Program-made: the position numbers and the translations under genes
Part shown: piece after piece, positions 54,644 to 61,791 of the stretch
Layout: each line of letters opens with the position of its first letter
How positions within the stretch are numbered: position 1 is the first letter of the stretch
NCBI GenBank assembly: GCA_036506155.1
Contig: DASXSF010000035.1
Location: 62,001 to 126,000 of the forward strand
Reading direction: 5' to 3'
From: DASXRA01 sp036506155
GTDB lineage: Bacteria > Actinomycetota > Actinomycetes > Mycobacteriales > Jatrophihabitantaceae
DNA length: 64,000 nt
The notes under the pieces: generated by a model
The model's input: only the letters and a program-made list of their open reading frames with translations
Databases searched by the model: none
Told to the model about the DNA's origin: nothing

Positions 54644-56429
54644 GCTCGGCGGCTGTCCGGCGCCGCCAGACCGTGAACGCGGCGGCGGCCAGCACCACGA
54701 CCGCGGCAGCGATGCCGATGCCGACCCAGAAGCCGGCATTCGACGATCCGCTGCTCGACTCCGGCACGGCCTGCTCCCACGACGCGAACGCGTCCTGAAG
54801 TGGGTAGGTGCCGGACGAGTTCTCCGACCCGACCGGGTAGTTCGACACCTTGTCGGTGCGCACCGCGTCCAGGATGTAGTTGTAGTAAAGGATGATGTCG
54901 CAATTCGCGTCGTAAAGGATCTGCTGCATCCTGGCGAATGTCGCGGCACGCTGTTTCGGGTCGAACTGCTGCGACTGCTGGGTGAACAGCGCGTCATAGT
55001 GCTTGTCGCAGAAGAACGCGTCCGTGTTGCCGCCGGTGCCGTCGTCCTTCGGCAGCGTGCCGCAGGTCTGGATGCTCAGTAGGTAGGTCGGGTCCGGGCC
55101 GGTCCCCCAGCCGTCCATGAGCAGGTCCCAGTCGCCCTTGGCCAGGTTGTCGTTCAACCCACTCATGCTTTGTGCCTGCGGGGTGAGCTTGATGCCGATG
55201 GCCTTGAACCAGCCGACGAGGTACGGCGCGATGGCCTGGTCGTCGGCGTCGTCGGAGTGCGTGCCCAGCCGGAATCTGAGCTCTCTGCCGGTGCGCGAAT
55301 CGACCCGATAGGTGCCGTGTTCGGGATACCCGGCAGCGTCGAGGATCTGGTTCGCCTTAGCAGGGTCGTAGCCGACCACTTCGTTCGCGGACGGCTGCCA
55401 CGCGAACTGTGTATATGCCGGCGGGATATAGCCGGCGCCCGGCAGCCCGAGCCCGTCGAGCACCTTCGTGACGAGCGTCTGCCGGTCGATCGCGTACGCG
55501 ATGGCGAGCCGCACCTTGGGGTCGGCGAGGATCGGGTTGCCCGTGCCGAGCTTCTTGCCACTGCGCGTCTCGGCACCGGGGTTGATCTCCACGCCGGTCC
55601 AGCGGGTGGGGGCCTCCTTGAAGGCCAGGACGCCCTTGGCGCCCTGTAGCGACTTCCACCCGGTCGCCGGCAGGTTGCGAGCGTAGGCGATCTGACCCGT
55701 GCGCAATGCAGCGATCGTCGCGTCGTCGTTCTGGAAGTACTGCAGGATCAGCTTGTCGATCTTCGGCTTGCCTTCGTAGAAGTCCTTGTTCGCCTCGAGC
55801 GTCGCGTACTGGCCGGTCTTGTAGCCGGCCAGGATGAACGGCCCGTAGCCGACGACGGGGTAGTCGCTGTTCAGGTACTTGCCGAGACCCTTCAGCTTCG
55901 ATTCCCAGATGTGCTGGGGCACGATCGGGATGCCGGTGATCGTGATGCTGATGTAGGGCATGTTGGCCTGCGGCGTCTTCGTCTTGATGACCAGCGTGGA
56001 GTCGTCCGCCGCGACCACGGATGCAAAGTTCGTGACCAGCGATCCGTTCGCCGTTGCCGCATCGCTGTTGGTCATGATCAGGTTGAACGTCCAGGCCGCG
56101 TCCTTCGCTGTGATCGGCTGGCCGTCCGTCCACTTGAGACCCTGCCGGATCTTGAACGTCCAGGTGAGGTGATCGGGAGACGTCGTCGCCGACTCCGCGA
56201 GGTAAGGCACCGGATTGTTATTGGCGTCGTACCGGTACAGCGATGGGTAGATGCTGCCGAGGATGTTGAGCTCGCTGTCGAAGTACGACAGGAACGGGTT
56301 GAGCGTCTTGATCTGCGCTGCCTGGATGGTGACCGTCTTCACCGACGCAGCAGTCGTTCGCGGCGCGCCGCCCACCAGTGCCGCGCTCGCGATCAACGCG
56401 ACGGCGCCAGCGATTCCGATCCTCCTCAC
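54636..56429 (-). CDS. Peptide ABC transporter substrate-binding protein (family 5) with C-terminal membrane anchor
   Basis: The 597-residue family 5 solute-binding protein has a Sec signal (IGIAGAVALIASAALVGGAP) and typical segments: PYLAESATTSPDHLTWTFKI, LKWTDGQPITAKDAAWTF, VRLAIAYAIDRQTLV and DAAGYPEHGTYRVD. It has no lipobox. Instead a C-terminal hydrophobic helix (AGFWVGIGIAAAVVVLAAAA) and RRR tail anchor it. GTG at 56429 overlaps the M20 stop (GTGA). It should capture oligopeptides for the adjacent importer. Confidence 0.92.
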   Translation of the reverse strand: MRRIGIAGAVALIASAALVGGAPRTTAASVKTVTIQAAQIKTLNPFLSYFDSELNILGSIYPSLYRYDANNNPVPYLAESATTSPDHLTWTFKIRQGLKWTDGQPITAKDAAWTFNLIMTNSDAATANGSLVTNFASVVAADDSTLVIKTKTPQANMPYISITITGIPIVPQHIWESKLKGLGKYLNSDYPVVGYGPFILAGYKTGQYATLEANKDFYEGKPKIDKLILQYFQNDDATIAALRTGQIAYARNLPATGWKSLQGAKGVLAFKEAPTRWTGVEINPGAETRSGKKLGTGNPILADPKVRLAIAYAIDRQTLVTKVLDGLGLPGAGYIPPAYTQFAWQPSANEVVGYDPAKANQILDAAGYPEHGTYRVDSRTGRELRFRLGTHSDDADDQAIAPYLVGWFKAIGIKLTPQAQSMSGLNDNLAKGDWDLLMDGWGTGPDPTYLLSIQTCGTLPKDDGTGGNTDAFFCDKHYDALFTQQSQQFDPKQRAATFARMQQILYDANCDIILYYNYILDAVRTDKVSNYPVGSENSSGTYPLQDAFASWEQAVPESSSGSSNAGFWVGIGIAAAVVVLAAAAFTVWRRRTAAERE

Positions 56430-57709
56430 GTTGTCCCCTCCCGCAGATAGGTGTCCAACACGGCGGCGCCGAACACCAGACTCTCGATCGGCACGCGTTC
56501 GTCCACGCCGTGCACGTAGTTCCAGTGGGCGAAGCCGGTCGGCCAGCGCGCCGGTGCGAACCCGTAGCAGGCGATGCCCAGCGTCGAGAACGCCTTGGCG
56601 TCGGTTCCGCCGCCGGCGCAGAACGGCAGCACCAGAGCATCCGGGTCGTGCGCACGAATGGCGGCGGCCATGGCAGCGAACTCCGGCGTGTCGTGCCCCG
56701 TCTCGACCGGCGGGGCGTAGGTGGTCACCTCGCAGGCGACGCCTGGCTCGACGAGGCGGTCGAGGGTTCCGAAGAACTCGCCGGCGGTACCGGGGAGCAC
56801 TCGCCCGTCGAGCCACGCGACAGCCTCGCTCGGGACGACGTTCACCTTGTAGCCCGCATGCAGCATGGTCGGGTTCAGCGTGTTGGACAGCGTCGCTTCG
56901 AGCAGCCGCCCAGCATCGCCGAGGGTGAGTAGGTCGGACGGTGTTGCGCCCAACCCATCCAGTAGCGCCTGTACCGCCGGGATGACGTGGCGGGGCCAGC
57001 GATGGTCGGCCACCCGGGCGACGGCACGGGCCAGCGCGGCGACGGCGTTGGCCGGGTTGGGTCGCGAACCGTGCCCGGCCGTTCCCCGGACGGTGAGCTT
57101 GATCCGTGCCGTGCCGCGCTCGGCACATGCGATCGGGTACAGCCGCCGCCCGTCCGGCAGATGCACGCTGTAGCCGCCGGACTCGCCGATCGCGCTAGTC
57201 ACGCCCGCGAACAGCCCGGCGTGCTCGCGCACCAGGTAGCCCGCCCCGAATTCGCCGTTATCCTCCTCGTCGGCGACGAATGCCAGCACGACGTCTCGCG
57301 GCGGGACGTAGCCGGCTCGCGCCCAGCCGAGTGCGACGGCCAGCATCGCCGCGTCCATCGCCTTCATGTCCAGCGCGCCGCGGCCCCACACCGCGCCGGC
57401 GCGCACCTCGCCGCCGAACGGGTCGACGCTCCAGTCCTCCGGCGCGGCAGGGACGACGTCGAGGTGACCGTGCACGAGCAGAGCCGGGGCGGCCCGGTCG
57501 CGGCCGGCGATGCGGACGACGGTACTGGCGCGTCCGGGCTCCGCCTCGATCACGGCCGGCAGATAGCCGGCGTCCTGCAACTGCCCGGCCACCCATTCGG
57601 CGGCTTCTCGCTCGCCGTTGGACTTGCCGTCGCCGTAATTGGTCGTGTCGAAGCGGACCAACGTCGTACAGATGGCGACGAGATCGGCATCCGGGGTTGG
57701 TGCCCTCAA
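56426..57709 (-). CDS. M20-family metallopeptidase, first gene of the peptide operon
   Basis: The 427-residue di-zinc peptidase (ArgE/DapE/ACY1 type) has VHGHLDVVPA, WGRGALDMKAMDAAML, the catalytic ADEEDNGEFG and GGGTDAKAF near the C-terminus. It probably hydrolyses imported or excreted peptides, or N-acyl amino acids. The only plausible start is TTG at 57709, without a strong SD, so it may be leaderless. The promoter should lie in the 68-bp gap to the divergent LD-carboxypeptidase. Confidence 0.88.
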   Translation of the reverse strand: MRAPTPDADLVAICTTLVRFDTTNYGDGKSNGEREAAEWVAGQLQDAGYLPAVIEAEPGRASTVVRIAGRDRAAPALLVHGHLDVVPAAPEDWSVDPFGGEVRAGAVWGRGALDMKAMDAAMLAVALGWARAGYVPPRDVVLAFVADEEDNGEFGAGYLVREHAGLFAGVTSAIGESGGYSVHLPDGRRLYPIACAERGTARIKLTVRGTAGHGSRPNPANAVAALARAVARVADHRWPRHVIPAVQALLDGLGATPSDLLTLGDAGRLLEATLSNTLNPTMLHAGYKVNVVPSEAVAWLDGRVLPGTAGEFFGTLDRLVEPGVACEVTTYAPPVETGHDTPEFAAMAAAIRAHDPDALVLPFCAGGGTDAKAFSTLGIACYGFAPARWPTGFAHWNYVHGVDERVPIESLVFGAAVLDTYLREGTT

Positions 57710-57777
57710 ATGAGAGCGAGTAAAAGCTCACCGGCTCGCGCCGTCAAGATCTGCGGTCGCCCCGTACGGTGTGCGGC

Positions 57778-58698
57778 ATGATTGCGTCCCTCGCGCGGCC
57801 TCCGGCGCTGCGTCCGGGTGATCGCGTCGCGGTGCTGTCCGCGAGCAGCCCGCCCGACCAGGAACGGCTCGCTGCGGGGCTCGAGGTGCTGCGCCTGTCC
57901 GGCCTGGAACCAGTCGTGTACGAGTCGGCCCGCGACCGGGGAAAGCTGCGCCACTACCTCGCCGGCGAGGACGCGCTGCGCGTCGCCGACCTGACGAGCG
58001 CGCTGCGCGACCCCGGCATCGCCGGCATCGTCTTCGCCTGTGGCGGGTCCGGGGCGCAGCGCACCCTCGCGTCGTTCGACTGGGCCGTGCTCGACGGCGT
58101 CACGCCGAAGGTGCTCGCCGGATACTCCGACGTGACCGCGATCCTCGAGGCAGCGGCGCGCCGGCTGGGCTGGGCGTCGCTGCACGGCACGATGGTGTCC
58201 TACTTCGACACGTACGAGTTCGCCTCGCTGCTGCGGACGCTGATGCATCCGGAGCAGGCCACGTCACTGTGCTTCGCGGGCGCGCGCACCGTGGTAGCGG
58301 GCGTCGCCCGCGGCATCACGTGCGGCGGCAACCTGACCGTGCTGACGGCGTCCCTGGGCACCGACACGTCCTGGCCGGCCCGCGGCGGCGTCTGGCTGGT
58401 CGAGGACGAAGGCGAGGACGACTATCGCATCGACCGGATGCTCACCCAGCTGCGGCGGTCCGGGTACCTGGACGGAGTCGCCGGCATCGTCGCGGGGACG
58501 TTCCAGAACTGCGGCGGCATCGAGGACATCCAGGCGATCCTGGCCGAGCGGCTGGGCTCGTTGGGCGTTCCCATGATCAGCTGGGCCAACGTCGGGCACG
58601 GCGGGCGGAACCAGACCTATCCGATCGGCGTGGCCGCCGAGCTCGACGCCTCCGCCGCCACGCTGCAACTGCTCGACCCACCGCTGAGTCCGGCGTGA
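57778..58698 (+). CDS. LD-carboxypeptidase (S66 family, LdcA-like)
   Basis: The 306-residue serine peptidase cleaves the L,D bond in murein tetrapeptides, releasing D-Ala. The nucleophile is Ser117 in GYSDVTAI. The charge-relay Glu and His lie in LVEDEGEDDYRIDRML and NVGHGGRN. It has no signal peptide, so it works in the cytosol on recycled muropeptides, as YkfA/LdcA do. Divergent from the peptide importer operon. ATG at 57778 is preferred over GTG at 57769. Confidence 0.92.
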   Translation: MIASLARPPALRPGDRVAVLSASSPPDQERLAAGLEVLRLSGLEPVVYESARDRGKLRHYLAGEDALRVADLTSALRDPGIAGIVFACGGSGAQRTLASFDWAVLDGVTPKVLAGYSDVTAILEAAARRLGWASLHGTMVSYFDTYEFASLLRTLMHPEQATSLCFAGARTVVAGVARGITCGGNLTVLTASLGTDTSWPARGGVWLVEDEGEDDYRIDRMLTQLRRSGYLDGVAGIVAGTFQNCGGIEDIQAILAERLGSLGVPMISWANVGHGGRNQTYPIGVAAELDASAATLQLLDPPLSPA

Positions 58699-58757
58699 TG
58701 TCGAGACGGCACCGCCGGCTCCGACGTCTCTAGCGCCGAAGCCGAAGGGAGGCAACC

Positions 58758-59120
58758 ATGAAATACCTGCTCCTCATCTACAACAACCCCGCCACGTACG
58801 AGGCGATGCCCGAGCAGGAGCGCAACGCGATCTTCGCCGACGTAGATCGGATCATGGACGAACTCACGAGGTCGGGTGAGTTCGTGGGCGGCCAGGGGCT
58901 GGCCGACCCGTCACAGTCGAAGACCGTGCGGGTACGCGACGGCGTGCCGGCGGTCACCGACGGTCCGTACGTCGAGGCGAAGGAGCAGATGGGCGGCTAC
59001 CTGATCGTCGACTGCGAGACCGCAGAGCGCGCCGTCGAGATCGCCGCCGGCTGGCCGGACGCGAAGTATTTCGCCCTGGAGGTGCGCCCGATCATGCACA
59101 CGGCAGGTGCCGACGTATGA
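58758..59120 (+). CDS. DGPF/YCII-related domain protein
   Basis: The 120-residue protein has the YCII-like ferredoxin fold: MKYLLLIYNN at the start, DGVPAVTDGPYVEAKEQMGGYLIVD containing the DGP(F) signature, and a terminal ALEVRPIM. Such DGPF proteins are the standard partners of ECF42 sigma factors, which follow directly. GGGAGG precedes the ATG. Biochemical function is unknown. Confidence 0.88.
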   Translation: MKYLLLIYNNPATYEAMPEQERNAIFADVDRIMDELTRSGEFVGGQGLADPSQSKTVRVRDGVPAVTDGPYVEAKEQMGGYLIVDCETAERAVEIAAGWPDAKYFALEVRPIMHTAGADV

Positions 59121-59195
59121 GCGTCGAAGACGACGGCGAGTGAGCGTCGCAGCGAGCGTCAGCGAGCGAGGAGCGGAGCGAGTGCGGAGTCGAGC

Positions 59196-60422
59196 ATGAG
59201 CATCGAGGACCTGCTGCGTCGGGAGACGCCGCAGGTCCTCAGCGCCCTCACCCGTCGCTACGGGCACTTTGACCTCTGCGAGGACGCGCTGCAGGAGGCG
59301 CTGCTGGCCGCCGCCACGCAGTGGCGTTCGGGTGTTCCGGACTCGCCGCGGGGTTGGCTGCTCACCGTCGCGTCCCGGCGGCTGACCGATCAACTGCGCG
59401 CCGAGTCTGCCCGGCTGCGCCGTGAGGCGGCCGTCGCGTCGGCCGACTCCCTCGTCGCGCCGCCCGCGGACGACGAGCGGCTCGCCGACCGCGACGACAC
59501 GCTCACCTTGCTGTTCCTCTGCTGCCACCCCTCGCTGTCGGCGCCGTCGCAGGTGGCCCTGACGTTGCGCGCCGTGGGCGGGCTGACCACAGCCGAGATC
59601 GCCCGGGCGTTCTTCGTCCCCGAGACGACGATGGGCCAGCGCATCAGCCGGGCCAAGCAGCGGCTGCGCGGCGCCGGCTTCGCCACACCGCCCGGCGCAG
59701 AGTGGGCGGGCCGGCTCGGTGCGGTGCTGCACGTCCTGTACCTGATCTTCAACGAGGGCTATACGACGACGTCCGGGCCGGCGCTTCATCGCCCGGACCT
59801 GACCCGCGAGGCGATCCGGCTTACCCGCGAGGTGCACCGGATGCTGCCGGACGACGGCGAGGTGGCTGGGCTGCTGGCGCTCATGCTGCTGAACGAGGCG
59901 CGGCGAGCCGCCCGCGTCGGCCCCGGCGGCACGCTGATCCCGCTGGAGGAGCAGGACCGGGTGTTGTGGGACCGCCAGGCGATAGCCGAGGGAGTGGCGC
60001 TGGTGTCCTCGGCGCTTTCGGCGGCGCCGCTCGGGCCGTATCAGCTGCAGGCGGCGATCGCGGCAGTGCATGCCGAAGCTCCCACCCCACAGGACACCGA
60101 CTGGCCGCAAATCGTCAAGCTGTACGAAGTGCTGCTGCGCATCGCGCCGAACCCGATGGCCGCGCTCAGCCACGCCGTGGCGGTTGCGATGGTCGACGGG
60201 CCGGCGGCGGGGCTGGATCTGCTCGATGGCCTCGCCGGCGCATCGCGCGCGGCGGTGGGCCATCGGCTGGAGGCCGTGCGGGCGCACCTGCTCGACCTGG
60301 CCGGCGACGCTTCCGCGGCCCGGGACGCCTACCTCGCCGCTGCCCGGGGCACGACCAGCCTGCCCGAGCAGCGCTACCTGGGTGCCCGCGCGGCCCGAGT
60401 GGCCTCAGCGGCGGGCGAGTAG
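59196..60422 (+). CDS. ECF RNA polymerase sigma factor (ECF42 type)
   Basis: The 408-residue protein has sigma region 2 (residues ~10-75, FDLCEDALQEALLAA), region 4 (TLRAVGGLTTAEIARAFFVPETTMGQRISRAKQRL) and a long C-terminal TPR-like extension (DUF6596, LNEARRAARVGPGGTLIPLEEQDR). This extension defines ECF42, where it controls activity without a typical anti-sigma factor. It likely transcribes the upstream DGPF gene. The 75 bases between them consist of GAGCG/GCGAG-rich short repeats. The 3' end overlaps the convergent SRPBCC gene by 18 bases. Confidence 0.92.
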   Translation: MSIEDLLRRETPQVLSALTRRYGHFDLCEDALQEALLAAATQWRSGVPDSPRGWLLTVASRRLTDQLRAESARLRREAAVASADSLVAPPADDERLADRDDTLTLLFLCCHPSLSAPSQVALTLRAVGGLTTAEIARAFFVPETTMGQRISRAKQRLRGAGFATPPGAEWAGRLGAVLHVLYLIFNEGYTTTSGPALHRPDLTREAIRLTREVHRMLPDDGEVAGLLALMLLNEARRAARVGPGGTLIPLEEQDRVLWDRQAIAEGVALVSSALSAAPLGPYQLQAAIAAVHAEAPTPQDTDWPQIVKLYEVLLRIAPNPMAALSHAVAVAMVDGPAAGLDLLDGLAGASRAAVGHRLEAVRAHLLDLAGDASAARDAYLAAARGTTSLPEQRYLGARAARVASAAGE

Positions 60423-60839
60423 TTCGCCGAGCCGGTCGAAGGAGCTACCCCAGCCGGCGCCGGCCTGCGCCCGCATCTCGTCGGTGAAGTCGGCCACGAC
60501 GTGTAGGGCGAGCTCGGTCTTGCCGCCGAGGTTCCTTAGTCTGACGGTGACCGTGCCGGCGCCCGTCCCGTCCGGGAAGCCGTCGTCTTTCCAGACGAGA
60601 CGCTCCGGCGGGACAACTTCCAGGTACGTGCCGGAATTCGGGTACTCCGTTCCGGAGGCGTCGTCGACCATGACGAGGCTCGCCACTCCACCCGGGCGCA
60701 GGTCCATGCGGATCTTGTCCAGCGGTGTGCTGACCCCGCGTGGCCCGAACCATTGGGCGAGTTGTTCCGGATCGGTCCACGCCCGCCACACCGCCTCGCG
60801 TGGTGCGTCGAACACCCGGACGATGGTGAACTCAACCAT
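60405..60839 (-). CDS. SRPBCC/AHSA1-domain protein
   Basis: The 144-residue START-like protein has IVRVFDAPREAVWRAWTDPEQLAQWFGP and a hydrophobic pocket fold (EYPNSGTYLEVVPPERLVWKD). In ArsR-coupled operons such proteins bind unknown ligands. The ATG at 60839 overlaps the upstream ArsR gene by 8 bases. Confidence 0.9.
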   Translation of the reverse strand: MVEFTIVRVFDAPREAVWRAWTDPEQLAQWFGPRGVSTPLDKIRMDLRPGGVASLVMVDDASGTEYPNSGTYLEVVPPERLVWKDDGFPDGTGAGTVTVRLRNLGGKTELALHVVADFTDEMRAQAGAGWGSSFDRLGELLARR

Positions 60840-61173
60840 CGGCTCGTCCCTTCAACACGTTCTTCCGCAGATGCTCGTCGAGCCGGTCCAGGCTGCCCTC
60901 GAAGAACCCGCGGTAAAACGTCAGCCATTGCGCGGCGTCGGCCAACGGCCCGGCCCGCAGCCGCGCCGGCCGCTGTTGTGCAGCGCGGCTGCGGGTGACC
61001 AGCCCGGCCTGCTCGAGCACCTTCAGGTGCTTCGACACCGCTTGCAGGCTGATCGAGAATGGCTCGGCCAGCTCGTTCACCGTGGCCTCGCCGCGGGCGA
61101 GACGAGCCAGCATGGCGCGTCGTGTCGGGTCGGCCAGCGCGGCGAACGTGCGGCTGAGCTCATCAGTCGGCAT
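60832..61173 (-). CDS. ArsR-family winged-helix regulator
   Basis: The 113-residue protein has DELSRTFAALADPTRRAMLARLARGEATVNELAEPF and SLQAVSKHLKVLEQAGLVTRS. It lacks the metal-binding ELCVCDL motif, so it is probably one of the SRPBCC-linked, non-metal ArsR regulators. It likely binds the inverted repeat at 61704-61735 and represses its own operon. ATG at 61173 overlaps the DHFR-like gene by 11 bases. Confidence 0.9.
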   Translation of the reverse strand: MPTDELSRTFAALADPTRRAMLARLARGEATVNELAEPFSISLQAVSKHLKVLEQAGLVTRSRAAQQRPARLRAGPLADAAQWLTFYRGFFEGSLDRLDEHLRKNVLKGRADG

Positions 61174-61693
61174 CGGCCTTCCGTTGGTAACGAAGTGCGC
61201 CGACGCCGGAGCCGACGTCGCGTGCCTCGATAAGGTCGAGGTTCGTCCGGGCGGCATCGCCGAACAGGCGCTTGCCCCGGCCGAGCACCACAGGGTAGAC
61301 GAGCAGCCGGTAGGCGTCGACGAGGTCGCGCTCGATCAGTCCTTGGATGAGGCCCGGGCTCCCGAAGACGAGCAGCGTGCCGTCCAGTTCGGCGACCTCG
61401 TCCAGGCTTCGCACGATCGCCGAGTTGGCCCAGTCCGCGGTGTCGAGCGTCGATGTCACGACCCATTTCCTGATGCCGTTCATCTCCTTGCCGCCGGTCT
61501 CGTCGATCATGGCGGGCCAGGCGGCGGCGAAGTGGTCGTAGGTGACACGGCCTAGCAGCAGCGCGTCCGCCTCCTGCATCTCCTCGGTCTTGAATTGGGC
61601 GATGTTGTCGTTCCAGTACGACATCGACCACTGATCCGGGGCCTCCACGACCCCGTCCAGCGTCACGAACTCCGACACGACGATCGTGCGCAT
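61163..61693 (-). CDS. Dihydrofolate reductase/RibD-C-like family protein
   Basis: The 176-residue protein has the DHFR/RibD C-terminal fold: VVSEFVTLDGVVEAPDQW, LLLGRVTYDHFAAAWP, LLVFGSPGLIQGLIERDLVDAYRLLVYPVVLGRGKRLF. It is probably an NAD(P)H-dependent reductase but not the housekeeping DHFR. First gene of an operon with ArsR and SRPBCC, with GAGGAG seven bases before the ATG. Confidence 0.9.
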   Translation of the reverse strand: MRTIVVSEFVTLDGVVEAPDQWSMSYWNDNIAQFKTEEMQEADALLLGRVTYDHFAAAWPAMIDETGGKEMNGIRKWVVTSTLDTADWANSAIVRSLDEVAELDGTLLVFGSPGLIQGLIERDLVDAYRLLVYPVVLGRGKRLFGDAARTNLDLIEARDVGSGVGALRYQRKADAD

Positions 61694-61703
61694 ACGACGC
61701 TCC

Positions 61704-61735
61704 TCAACTCATACGTTGATTAACCGATGAGTTGA
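61704..61735. promoter_or_regulatory. Inverted repeat TCAACTCAT-N14-ATGAGTTGA (candidate ArsR operator)
   Basis: Perfect 9-bp arms lie 11 bases before the DHFR-like ATG and overlap its ribosome binding site region and likely -10. The position fits autorepression by the ArsR protein encoded in the same operon. Confidence 0.65.
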
Positions 61736-61791
61736 AGATATGGTTGCCGAACACCGGGCGTCAAGCGCCTGGAGCTGGCCGGGCCACAGCA

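Noticed and set aside
59117..59195. Short GAGCG/GCGAG repeats as a CRISPR-like array
   Set aside because: Units are only a few bases long with no spacers. This is low-complexity intergenic sequence.
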